64,000 nucleotides of DNA from Tubulanus polymorphus (Eukaryota > Nemertea > Palaeonemertea > Tubulaniformes > Tubulanidae). How positions within the stretch are numbered: position 1 is the first letter of the stretch; each line of letters opens with the position of its first letter. The notes under the pieces were generated by a model. It was not told the origin of the DNA, did no database searches, and worked only from the letters and a program-made list of their open reading frames with translations. This document shows, in pieces, positions 1 to 10,359 of the stretch. The DNA lies in assembly GCF_964204645.1 (NCBI RefSeq), contig NC_134027.1, positions 24,850,485 to 24,914,484 of the forward strand. Reading direction: 5' to 3'. A program made the translations under genes and the position numbers.

Positions 1-2
1 TT

Positions 3-545
3 GCAGCTAGAACGGTGGCCACTCCGGCGTTTTCCAGAAAAGTCATTCTAATCATGTCAATATTTTGGAGCGTGTCGTGCATATACATATTCATAGCTAC
101 CAAATTCGATATTAATCTGCAAAGTTGCGTGATGACTTCATTTTGGTATAACATATACTTCAGCGTTAGTCCCGTAACCATAGTCTATATTCCAACCGTT
201 TCAGTTCTTATATGCAACGCATTGTTGATCATCTTACTTCGTCGAAGTAACGGATTCGGTCAGTCGTCGGGTAAATCAGCTTCGGCCACGAAAGCGACGG
301 TCATGGTGCTGATGGTATCGCTTCTGTTTACTGTGTGCACCTTGCCGAACACCGTGTTCGCGTTCATACTGCCGTACGTAAGTTTGAGCCCGCAAACGGT
401 GATCGATATTTCGTCGATCACCAGCGCCATCTACGGCATGAACAGCGCGATCAATTTTTACGTATATCTGCTCTCCGGGGACGAAGTTCGTAACTTCGTC
501 GTTCTTCGTCTGAAATGTGGCCGAATTCCCAAGTCTACTACATAA
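3..545 (+). CDS. Rhodopsin-class GPCR, C-terminal half (partial, runs off left edge)
   Basis: The reading frame is open from base 3, so the gene starts to the left of the window. The visible 180 residues begin in the second intracellular loop and cover transmembrane helices 4 to 7 and a short tail. Helix 5 is rich in V, I and T and followed by a basic loop (LLRRSNGFG). Helix 6 contains the C-T-L-P motif typical of class A receptors. Helix 7 has N-S-A-I-N-F-Y-V-Y, a variant of the NPxxY motif seen in FMRFamide-type and related invertebrate neuropeptide receptors. The DRY motif is upstream and not visible. It should sit in the plasma membrane and couple to G proteins; the ligand cannot be inferred. 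This part has no introns. Class A membership is firm; the neuropeptide subfamily is an inference. Confidence 0.85.
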   Translation, partial: AARTVATPAFSRKVILIMSIFWSVSCIYIFIATKFDINLQSCVMTSFWYNIYFSVSPVTIVYIPTVSVLICNALLIILLRRSNGFGQSSGKSASATKATVMVLMVSLLFTVCTLPNTVFAFILPYVSLSPQTVIDISSITSAIYGMNSAINFYVYLLSGDEVRNFVVLRLKCGRIPKSTT

Positions 546-1312
546 AATTCATTGATGAGAATATTAGAAGAGTGCTGGAGTTTGCTATATATATGTCGAA
601 CATAATAACCCCCAAAAGGAAATGAAATATATATCTGCTATAAACACCTTTTCAAAATGGTGACCTTTAGGTCATATAAGTGAATGTTCTATAGCAGAAA
701 AACGGATAAATCGATGTACTAAACCGCGTTCTTCCCAATTTTATCTTATAACGTGGCTTAACTTTTTACAGAACATTCTTTTAAGAAACAACAAAAAAGT
801 AACTAACTTTCATATATCTTGTTCTAGTTGATATCACGGTTTTACCTGATAATGTATGGATGTACATGTAGAGGTATGAAATGTGCTAGTCAGGTAGATG
901 GGCGTTGTGTTGTCATTCCGACTTCACTCATCCTCGCTTGCCAGGGGTCCAGTATCACTCCCGAACTCCCTTCCACCAGCCCCCTGGCCTCACGAAGCGT
1001 GATTTCATTACTGGCGCTGTTGCACATGACGTCATATATCGATTTGCGAAATACTTCCTTGTTCGGTAAAACGTTCGCTGATTGGTCCATTTAACGGGAA
1101 AACCAACAGAAGTCTACTGTCGGTTTGTTACAAGCGCTGTGATTGGTACGACCGGATTCTGGTCGGCTAGTAACGACTCCAACGACTCGTGAGGTCAAGG
1201 GGTTCGGGGAACAGCTTTAGCGTAGTGGGTTCGAATCTCTTGACGGGTGAAGATGGACTTCACTCAGTTTTGAAAATTATTTTCCTCTAAGAAATCAAAT
1301 TCACAGCCGCTT
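546..1312. other. Intergenic, no gene seen
   Basis: Short open frames on both strands around 828-1094 have no recognisable domain and overlap each other. A GGGTTCGAATC box near 1230 resembles a pol III B box, but no tRNA cloverleaf can be folded around it. Nothing else supportable is seen. Confidence 0.5.
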
Positions 1313-1755
1313 AACCAGAAATCGTAACGACATATTTCAAGGGACAATTAAAGAAACACTCATTAAAAGTTATAGGCCCCCAATTTTGGAACAAATTAAA
1401 TACGGATATAAAAAAATCAAAAAGTTTATTCGTTTTTAAAAAAAGGCTCAAACATTCCCTTGTTGAGCGATATTCGTAATTTATTATGTCAATCAGTGTA
1501 TGTATGTCATTGTTCAGTCAGTATATGTATATATATGTCAATACGTTGTATTATGATCGGTATTATGTCGTTTTTCTACTCAATTTCATTTCATTTTATA
1601 TATTTTCTTTTCTAGGGCTGTTTTCTTGTATAAGCTAACTGTTGCTTCAAAGCAGTCCCTCATCTAATATTATTACAATTTTAATGTATTTGTTTATCCA
1701 TTAATTCTGTAAAAATTTTTACATGAAAATAAATCATATCATATCATATCATACT
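1313..1755 (+). mobile_element. 3' end of a non-LTR retrotransposon with ATATC tail
   Basis: The frame ending at the TAA of 1477-1479 encodes the characteristic last residues of a CR1/jockey-like ORF2: G-P-Q-F-W-N-K-L, then F-V-F-K-K-R-L-K and L-V-E-R-Y-S-stop. A stop near 1308 in the same frame shows the copy is dead or 5' truncated. An untranslated region of about 250 bp follows and ends in an AATAAATCATATCATATC tail. A pentanucleotide tail of this kind is usual for target-primed retrotransposon ends. Family assignment rests on recalled motif shape only. Confidence 0.75.
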
Positions 1756-1924
1756 TACCAATTCGTGTTTGCAACTGCAAAAAGTTATTTGGGAGGTCCA
1801 TACAGTAGTAACGTACATCTTGATGATGGGCTCTATCAGTTCTAACACATGCCTCGTTAGAAGGTCTGTTGAAGCAATTAGGTAATGGTTAGTTGAATGC
1901 TGAAGGGCACCATCTGAAAATAAA

Positions 1925-2037
1925 ACCCTCATCTAATATTATTACAATTTTAATGTATTTGTTTATCCATTAATTCTGTAAAATTTTTACATGAAAATAA
2001 ATCATATCATATCATATCATATCATATCATATCATAT
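1925..2037 (+). mobile_element. Second copy of the same retrotransposon 3' UTR
   Basis: This stretch repeats the 3' UTR at 1657-1755 almost base for base (CATCTAATATTATTACAA through AAATAAATCATATC) and ends in a longer ATATC tract. About 170 bp of unrelated sequence separates the copies, so it is a second, very short insertion or a local duplication of the tail. Confidence 0.75.
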
Positions 2038-4120
2038 ATCACTCCAGAACGAATTAAAGAATATATACATCTACATCTGATTTAGTTACATATATATCTT
2101 ACACAATAATCATCTTTCATAAAATCTGAGTAGATTGTATTAAATTTCTAAGAATTAATTTTTCATTTGATCCTAACAATAAATTGTGAGCTTCAATATT
2201 TTTTCAACCAAAATGAGATCATATCACAAAAAAAACTAAGAAAATTAACAGAATAAACAAACCACACAAAGCGTCATAATGACATTACATGCGTGGTAAA
2301 TTGTGAGCTTCTAATAGATAAGACGTAACGCTGATTCAGACGATCCGTAGCCAGGAACCACACGTTCAGGCCATCAGCAGTCTGGAACCAGTCCTTCTGA
2401 CTGGAACCGCACATTCAGACCATCTACAGCCTGGTAGCACTCCATTGAACTTTCTGAATAATCTCACTGGCGGGATCCCGCAAATCGGCTTCAAATAATT
2501 CGAAAGGCCACCGAGACTTTTCCTTACAGATATGAAACTCATAATCAACATAAAATAGAATGTATGACCTTTATTTTTCAGTCGACCTAAAAATACAGAT
2601 ATCTTAATCCTGTCCTAATGAATCCGGTCTATTCTGCGCTGTTTTGTGCAATCTTTGTGCGCCGTTTTTAACTATGGGAAAATTTCGTCGATATCCTTTA
2701 GAAACGAGGTAATAAATCTGTTTCGGTGTTTGAATTGTTTCAATGCTCATTAAATTATGCCCCGATCCGTAAACGACGGCGAAATTCCCAGATGTTTGAC
2801 ACATTTATTACGATTCCGTTCTAATTTACGGAGACACGACAACCATTTATCTATCTGTAAGAAGACTCGGGCGATCGGTGAGAGTTGATATACGAGACCT
2901 GTCTGTTTTACAGGATGATGGCAGCAGCAGCAGCAGCGAGGTAGATAGATCACTTATATTCGATTTGATTTATTTTGCATGAATAATTGGTACATAGATC
3001 ATGACGGAAGCGTCCTGGGGACATATCTATAAGAAAAATTTTCGAGATTTATTCCGAGTTTGTAACTCGGAATAAACTAGTTTTCTCAGTTAAATGTGAT
3101 TTTTGGAGGTGTAGTAATGATTATCATGATCGCAAATAGAAATGAGGCCTATGCGTTTTGTAAAAGTAAGATCCAGTAAGGACCCAGTTTAGTGGGGAGT
3201 TGAGGCCTCAGAGTCAAGATGACTCCATTTTCAATATCGTTTCCTCTAGAGTCAATTCTAGCAAACACCTTGAAAACTGGATCCTGAATACTTAAATTCA
3301 AGGCTCTTTTCAAATTTAATTTACAGCATAATGTACTCGGATACAAAATACAAAATACATTAAATTAGACTTGGATGGGTCAGTGGAAACTAAGAAAGAA
3401 GTTTAGATAAAACAGGTCCCTCAAAGAGAAAAAGCGAAGAAGAAAAAAAGAGAATGTTAAAACTCGAACACGTACTCGTCAACCGTCAAACACTGGTCAT
3501 CGACGTCATTACAAAAAATTACTAAAGTAATTCTAATAGCAGTTTGATTAAGGGATACTAGTTGTTTTGTTAGATTTTTTAACTGGGGAATTTGCTAAAG
3601 AAACGAAATCACGCTTCATAAAATTCTAGGTGTTTTTTTGGTTACTTTGAAATACTAAACATGATGGTTGAATATTTGAGTTTTTAGCGCTGACTTCGGA
3701 AAATTCGCACTTCCATACATTGAGTAAATATTTGTCTTCGCTCCCAGATAGGTTTAGCGCCCTTAAACGAATTCGAGTTTTCAGCAACCCAGGAAAACGG
3801 AGATGGGCAACCACTAAGCCCTCTCCCGTCATACCTCCGTAACAGGTAAAACCCTTCCACAGCTCGCATTGGGGATGTCAGATTTGAATTGCAGTTTTTA
3901 GAATTGAAAATACATGGATTGAATTTGATAGCAAGCTCGAGAGACAAAGTTCGCGTTTGGACTGATTCTCATTGATTTCTATTCAAAATATTTACGTAAT
4001 TCAAGACAAAAATGGATAGTTAGTAAATGGAGCACAATCGGCGTCATTGGAAAATTGCATATGCCGCGTATTTTCTTTCGATTTTTGTTGTTGAAAAATG
4101 ATCTACCTCTTAGTTTACAG
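2038..4120. other. Upstream region of the CNB gene, no exon recognised
   Basis: The missing 5' exons of the cyclic-nucleotide-binding gene should lie here or further left. No exon could be linked in phase to the exon at 4121. A short frame near 2790-2880 followed by a good donor (CT/gtaaga) is the only weak candidate. A small hairpin (TTTATTCCGAGTT against AACTCGGAATAAA) lies at about 3048-3076. Confidence 0.4.
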
Positions 4121-7100
4121 GTTCCAAAACCTGGTGAAATAAGCGAGGTAGCTAAAATACAGGTAGGTTATGTAACTGGCGTGCGACTGAAGCATTCATA
4201 AATCCTTAATAATCTCGGTGTCGAATGTTCTGCTTATTGAGTGGTTCTGATGTCGGGCTTTTTGAAAACACATAATTTCTCACCGAAATCTGAATAATTT
4301 ACGCGCGCTTATTTTCAACGGGCAGAAAGTGGAACGATGTTTGTTGACGCTGCCATTCGTCGACGCGCTCAGCGACGAAACCATCGACTCGGTGGCGAAA
4401 AAAGCAACGGTGAAAGATTTCGCCAGGACTACGACGTTCATCACAGCCGGTTAGCTTATGTAAATTTATTCAAATTAGTCTCGAGTTCACCGTCGGGTTC
4501 GAATCCCAAATATTCGAAATCATGTATCGAACTTATACAGGGTATTTCCGAGGATCTGGAGCCCTATCCTTCCATCGAGAGACCGTTAAAACCTACACAT
4601 GTAATACTCATGCACTCGAAAGTTGGCTATAAATTGTGTTGGATATAAGTGTGTTGGATTGAAATCGGGTGCCAAATTAAAAATAAATATGCCTTTGGTG
4701 TTAACTGACATTATATGGAAATTGTCCCATTAGTTAGCCATTGAAGTACTCTTACTTCCCGCACATAGTGCTTCGATTTGCTTTTGAGCTCGGAGTACAT
4801 AAATCATTGATTTAGACGAGGGGTAACTCGGAATTTCTGAAAAATCGTCTTCCAAAACATCGGCCACAGTAGCGCAATAAGTGAAATGGTTTTGGATTCA
4901 ACTTCTTTTCGGACTGCAACAGATGCTTTCCTACTTTAAGATTCATCTAAAACCTCATTCGTCAAAAGATAACCACTCATTTGTAAACATTCAAACTAAA
5001 GCGTGGACAAACCAAGCGCATGATTCGATCTGGAATAAGGTGCCTTTATAAATGTCATATTATCATCTTATATTTAGTTAGATTTTATGGCAAAACTCTC
5101 CCGCTTCGTTCGTGCTTTTCAGGCTCCGAAGCGCAGGGGATCTACATATTAGTCGAAGGCCGGGTAGAAATTCTAGCCAACGATGAGACGGTAATGGCAG
5201 AAATCGATGTGAATGATTTTGTCGGCGAGGTGTCAGTGTTGTACGGCACTCCGGCTACTGCTTCTGTCCGAGCTGAAAGTCAGTAAGTCTATATGCAGTT
5301 TAGACGAGAAGATACACAATATCCGTGTATGATGATGACATGATGATGGCGAGAAAAATCCCACAATAACAAAGCCAAAATTGAAAAATTCTATATCAGA
5401 ATGATTGTATTTGAGGAGCGACGTTTCGGCTAACAACTGTTAGCCATCATCAGGCGTTAGCCATCATCAGTACGCCTGACGATGGCTAACAGTTGTTAGC
5501 CGAAACGTCGCTCCTCAAATGCAATCATTCTGATACAGAATTTTTCAATTTTGGCTTTGTTATTGTGGGATTTCTCTCGTCTATATGCAGTTATTTCATA
5601 TCCATTTATTTGGTATCTCACAGTGTTGTAGCTGCTGGCGCCAACCTACACGATTTTCCCTTTCAGAACGGTTATGTTGTTTATCGATAAAAACACGGTT
5701 AAAAGTATCGGTAAATTGAAAAGAGAAATGCACATTAATCAATGGTTCATAACCAGGAAATATTTACCGACCTCGAAACTCGTCGACAAACAGTTGATCA
5801 CCGAAGGCGTTTTGTCGGACGCTCTTAAAAATGTAAGAAAAATGTCTGATCGGGCGGGAGCATGAATAGAAAATCTGACACACTCACAAAAAGGAAAGGG
5901 GCCGTAACGATTTCACGTGTTTCGTTTCTTTTCTAAATGTGGGATTCTATATCGTGTGTGTTTCTTTGAAATCCCAATCGATACCGTTTTTTTTGGTCGA
6001 TCTTAAAACCGGTTCGTTCAATGAAAATACCATTGTTTTATAACGCAGCCAAATCCGTCATAAAGCCATCTTTTTCGTCGGTCCGACTGTGCTGCGAACG
6101 CGGTTTCAGTCGGTGTTTATCGTTCGTTACTTTTTCAGGTTCCTTTGTTTCGCGATTGGTGTCAGGCGTCAATGATTGAACTGATTAAATGTACCGACGG
6201 CATCGTCGTGTATCCGCCGCATTCGTTTATCACGTACACAGGAGATCCGGGACACGAGGTCATCTTACTGATCAAAGGGAAGTACGTTTGAAACCCTGAT
6301 TTAGATCCGAAATTTCTGACAGTGTATTCCGTAACCCCCGATTGCACCAAAATTCGAAACCATGAACTGATTTCAAATGTTGAAACCGGTTGATGGTTAT
6401 TCGGCCTAAAAGGTTAAGAGTGATTCTAAGTTGTTAGATTGATCATAAAAGTGTTTTCAGTCTAATAAATCTGGGGACGGCGCAAGAAAACCTTGTTAGT
6501 GCTAACCGCGGTAGTAAACTGTGGTTAGGCATAAGTGGGCGCAGGAAAACGCCGTTAGCTAATTATTGTCTTCACGTGGCCTCTTATCTTAAGCTTATTA
6601 GCTTAACCACGGATTAGCCACCAATCAAGGTTAGGTTAACAAGATTTTCCTGCGCCTGCCCCTGTATTTTATCATTTTTCGTCAGGATGGAGGCCGATGA
6701 AATATGGTTCATCCCTGCGAAGAAATACCCCTTTGTTCTGTCAGAAGAAGGTACGCTATACATTCTAAAAATACCCATTAATGGATGAGAATGAAGATGG
6801 GAGGCTAGTAGCACAATTTTGACTGAAGTCGAAAAATTGTCTTAATTCTTAAGACTATATAGTCTACTTGTCTTACACATTGTTAGATTTGCTATAGAGC
6901 TTAGTTGGTCGTGGACTAATCTTAAACCTAAGCCAAGACGGGTGCAACTGATAGAACAAATTTGAGAATAATAATTAAATGATGATAATAAAATATGCAT
7001 TTATACAGCGCTATTTTTCTTAGCGCTTTAGATAAAACACTAATTCCAACCGCAACATAAAAAACACTGTAGTATTCTAAGAATTAAAAGCATTAGGAAA

Positions 7101-9208
7101 CATGAAAGTTTTTCACCTATTTTCAAAAGTAGGTACTGTACTTAGTACTTTGTGATTCAACTGATTACACATGAAGTTACGAATTAGTTAGTATACACTA
7201 GAAACGAAAGCTGGTTATTTCCAATAAAATCATTCGACTGGATCAGTTTTATCGAATGGATAAATAAACAACTACTCATTTAGGGTAGATATCTTTCAGG
7301 TTTGTTCACGCAAAGAGACCACCCTTTGACGGTCCGCGCCAAGACCTGCTGTCAAATTCTCCGTTTGAAAAAAGACGACATCGTATTCATAAAAAGTCGC
7401 GTGAGTCAATATCAACATTTCGATACTTCTCCACAGGGAAAAATCCGCGATGAAAACAGAGACATTTAAATGAAATTGCGTTTAAATTGATAATCATATT
7501 TAATAATAATAATGATAATTTATTGAGCCTAAAATGCATATAAAATATGCTCATTGGCTTTACGATATAAAAACACAATTTAAACATGAAGATAGAAAAA
7601 ACATTTTCAAAATATTTTCAATTACAAAATATTTTCAATCATTTAACTCGAAAACCTTTGTCAGCGATTGTGTAAGATAACATTTAAGAATTTAATTTTT
7701 CAAATATTCAACAAGATTCAAATTTAACGGTTGAGGCCCAACGCATACGACGCAGGGAAACATAGAAACAGGTGACAGAAACGTTCCCTCTGTCGTGTGC
7801 GTTTACGAGAAACACAATTTTCCGAGATCAAGCATGTCTGATTCCGTGTTTCCGCGTTCCCCAAGTCGTGCGCGTCGGGCTTTAAAATCCACCATTACAA
7901 CTGATGTTTCGGAATGTAGTAGGCCTACGTACGCCCTCTGTGTGATGAAATTATCGACGAGACGATAAACAAAAGTGTTGACATTCTAATTTCATCATTT
8001 CGATTTAGTTTAGCTCGTCAGCGAGGACGGCCTGGGATTCGGCCAGTGCTAATTGGAAGAAATACATGGCGAGCAGAAATCACGACATTTTCAAGAAACA
8101 CAATAAATACCTGCAACAGGAAGTAAGCTACGACCAAAGATTAGTCTTAAGTCGTCGGATTGGCTCCATAGATAGTGGGCTTAGACTGGTCTTAGATTGG
8201 CTATAAAATAGAGGGTTTTGACAGGTCTAAAACTGCCAGATGAAATTTCAGTTAAGCCCTTTTTGAAACACAATTTTGCTTCAAAAAGATTCATAAATAC
8301 TAGAATAACATAATTGCCAATACACCTATGACAAACATTACATAAAATGATTTTTTAATCTATTCTGTTTCACATTTTCGGCTCGATTCTTCTTTCAGCT
8401 GGTTTTTAAGATGTTACGCGAAAGTTCGGTGTTTCACAATTGCCCAGTTGGTTTCGCCTACTTTCTCAGCATGAACTGCACGTTCCACGATTACGAAGCT
8501 AAAGCCGTTTGTCTCACGGAAAAGGAATACGGTATATTCTAATTTGTAGGAAGCTTTTTGTTCGTGGTAGCTGCCAGTATTGAACTAATTTTTGCCCTCA
8601 GAAAACCAGCAACTGCGAATCAGAACCCAGTTCCGCAAGTCAGAGTTAACTCCGGGTTAACTTAAACGCCATTTTGCATGTCTAACTCTAACCCATAATT
8701 CTGGAAATGGCCAAAAGGTAACTTACAAAATGCTCTACCAGAAACTGGTTAGACTGGTATTATATCCAAGTCACTGACAATATAAAACTATATGAGCCCC
8801 AGGTTTAATAAGTCCCTAAGGAGAACGAAATGATACTAATTCTAGATAAAATGTTACGGTCGTTACTTTTTCAGTGGCGAACGTCAGTTTTCTTATAGTC
8901 GAAGGTAAAGTAGCCTTGATGGAACAGCAGCGAACTATGGACGTGGAAAATGCCGGTGTCAATCTGCAGTTGAAAGCTAATGCCAGAAACGTTTTTGAAA
9001 TGGAGGATCGAGACTTTTTCTGTAAGTCCTCGCCCTCACTGTTAGAAATAATTGCAGTTTTACAAGTACATTTCTTTTCCAAATTCAGGGCATTTGAGAA
9101 TATGTCTGTTTTGCGGAATTTCCTTGTAGAAAACCAATTCTATTCTTGCCAATTTTGCTGATTTACCGTGTAAACCTACAAAAACTACAAACTTCCTCGT
9201 AATGCCGG

Positions 9209-9276
<68 letters not shown>

Positions 9277-10357
9277 TATTATTATTAATCCATGAACAAA
9301 ATTTACACTGATTATTGTAAATCTATCACGATGCGATATTTTAGAAAGCTAGATCATTAAACTTACAAAAACCTTATTTCGAAAGACGCATATTATGTAG
9401 AGGCACGTTTATAGCATTCTAGGCTAAATGTGATCGCGGATTTAGAGCCTGGAGCCAGTTGCATAGTCGTGGCTTAAGTCCAAAAGTGGTCTTAAATCTT
9501 AAGACTGGTCTTAAGTTGTTATAGATTGGTTATACAATCAAAATGTGCTTAGACTGGTCTTAAGTTGTTAGATTGGCTATAGAACTAAGTTGGTCTTAAG
9601 CCCAACGCACACGGCACCGAAAAAACGTTTTTTACTCGTGAAAAAAAAACGTTTTCGATGTTTTTTGTTACGCCGTATGCGGGGGAGGCAAAACACAAAA
9701 CGCCGAACTGAAAAACGTTTTTCGCGAGCAAAAAACGTTTTTCACGAGGAAAAAACGTTTTTCATGCGCAAAAAAACGTTTTTCGCGAAACAAGCACTGC
9801 TTGATTTGCGAAAAACGTTTTGTGTAGTCGAAAACGTTTTTCGTCCCGTGTGCGTTGAACGTTTTATCGTTTGCGGGCAAAACGTTTTACGAAAAACGTT
9901 TTGTGAAAACGTGTTTTCTGTTTCGGCGAAACAAATGTTTTGCCGTGTGCGTTGGGCTAGGCTTAAGAGACACGAAACTTATGACTTTCAGTTGAGACCA
10001 CCGAATAGGCTTAAATCTGATTATCTATTCTCCACGTCTGAGTGGTCTTAAATCTAAGCTGCGACTGTGCAACCAGCCCCTGAAATCAGGAGCTCTATAT
10101 AGGTGGAGTTTCTTCTTGCAGATCGAAGTAACTGGATGCCGCAGACGGCGCACTGCGTAGCGACCGTGGACGATACTGTATTGGTGAAGGTGACCAGAGA
10201 AATGATCGACGAGGGAGTGAAGAGATTCCCCGCGACTAACGTCATCGAAATACAACTTCAGTACATGTCCGACCTGGCGAAGGAGCTGAGAAAGAATTTG
10301 AAATTCAAACCGAAAGGAAAAGCCAGTTTGCTCAAACCAAAAACACCGGTCGCTTAA
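4121..10357 (+). CDS. Protein with three cyclic-nucleotide-binding (CNB) folds, 5' incomplete
   Basis: Eleven exons join in phase: 4121-4162, 4326-4449, 5123-5282, 5667-5832, 6139-6281, 6686-6750, 7300-7400, 8009-8122, 8399-8531, 8875-9021 and 10122-10357 (stop). They encode 476 residues. The first CNB fold (exons 1-4) has I-Y-I-L-V-E-G-R-V and the cassette G-E-V-S-V-L-Y-G-T-P-A-T-A-S-V. This keeps the Gly-Glu but lacks the usual Arg that binds the cyclic phosphate. Two further, more degenerate CNB-like folds follow: about P-L-F-R-D-W to I-V-F-I-K-S-R, and S-S-V-F-H-N-C to the C-terminus, with F-L-I-V-E-G-K-V-A-L in the third. The C-terminus is Lys-rich. No kinase, channel or GEF domain is present. 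The architecture recalls animal CNBD1/CNBD2-like proteins, but orthology is unproven. The donor after exon 2 (G/gttagc) is weak. The 5' end is missing. Confidence 0.8.
5351..5578. repeat. Fold-back element in CNB-gene intron
   Basis: Two arms of about 107 bp are inverted around a spacer of about 14 bp. The left arm is 5351-5457 and the right arm 5472-5578. The arms contain GACGTTTCGGCTAACA and a CATCATCAGGCG core, and end at GAGAAAAATCCCACAATAAC and its complement. It lies in the intron between the exons ending at 5282 and starting at 5667. Related motifs occur at about 36470-36560 and 40400-40430, so it is a dispersed family. Confidence 0.85.
7735..7881. mobile_element. Small element with GGCCCAACGCA-type inverted ends
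   Basis: It starts with GGCCCAACGCATACGACG and ends with a degenerate complement, CGTGCGCGTCGGGCTT, inside the intron 7401-8008. The ends match those of the larger fold-back at 9599-9959, so both look like copies of one non-autonomous inverted-repeat family. The internal sequences differ. Confidence 0.55.
9209..9288 (+). repeat. (TTA)n microsatellite
   Basis: About 26 units of TTA with one ACT interruption, in the last intron of the CNB gene. Confidence 0.95.
9451..10081. mobile_element. Element with inverted ends GGAGCCAGTTGCATAGTCGTGG
   Basis: The left end (GGAGCCAGTTGCATAGTCG) and right end (GCGACTGTGCAACCAGCCCC) are imperfect inverted repeats. The interior carries direct repeats of the phrase TGGTCTTAAGTTGTTAGATTGGCTATAGAAC. 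The same ends and phrase recur across the window (24570-24685, 32920-33050, 37383-37525), which marks a dispersed MITE-like family. This copy has the AAACGTTT fold-back nested inside it at 9599-9959. Confidence 0.6.
9599..9959. mobile_element. Fold-back element made of AAAACGTTTT palindromes, nested
   Basis: The ends are AGCCCAACGCACACGGCA on the left and its complement TGCCGTGTGCGTTGGGCT on the right. The interior is a run of roughly fifteen AAACGTTT-type palindromes with variable spacers. The long Lys/Arg/Phe-rich open frame across it is a by-product of this repetition and is not called as a gene. It sits in the last intron of the CNB gene. Confidence 0.7.
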
Positions 10358-10359
10358 GT

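Noticed and set aside
1195-1245. tRNA-like B box GGGTTCGAATC
   Set aside because: No acceptor or anticodon stem can be formed around it.
9590-10051. Lys/Arg/Phe-rich 153-residue frame
   Set aside because: It is created by AAACGTTT palindromes of a fold-back element lying in an intron of the CNB gene.
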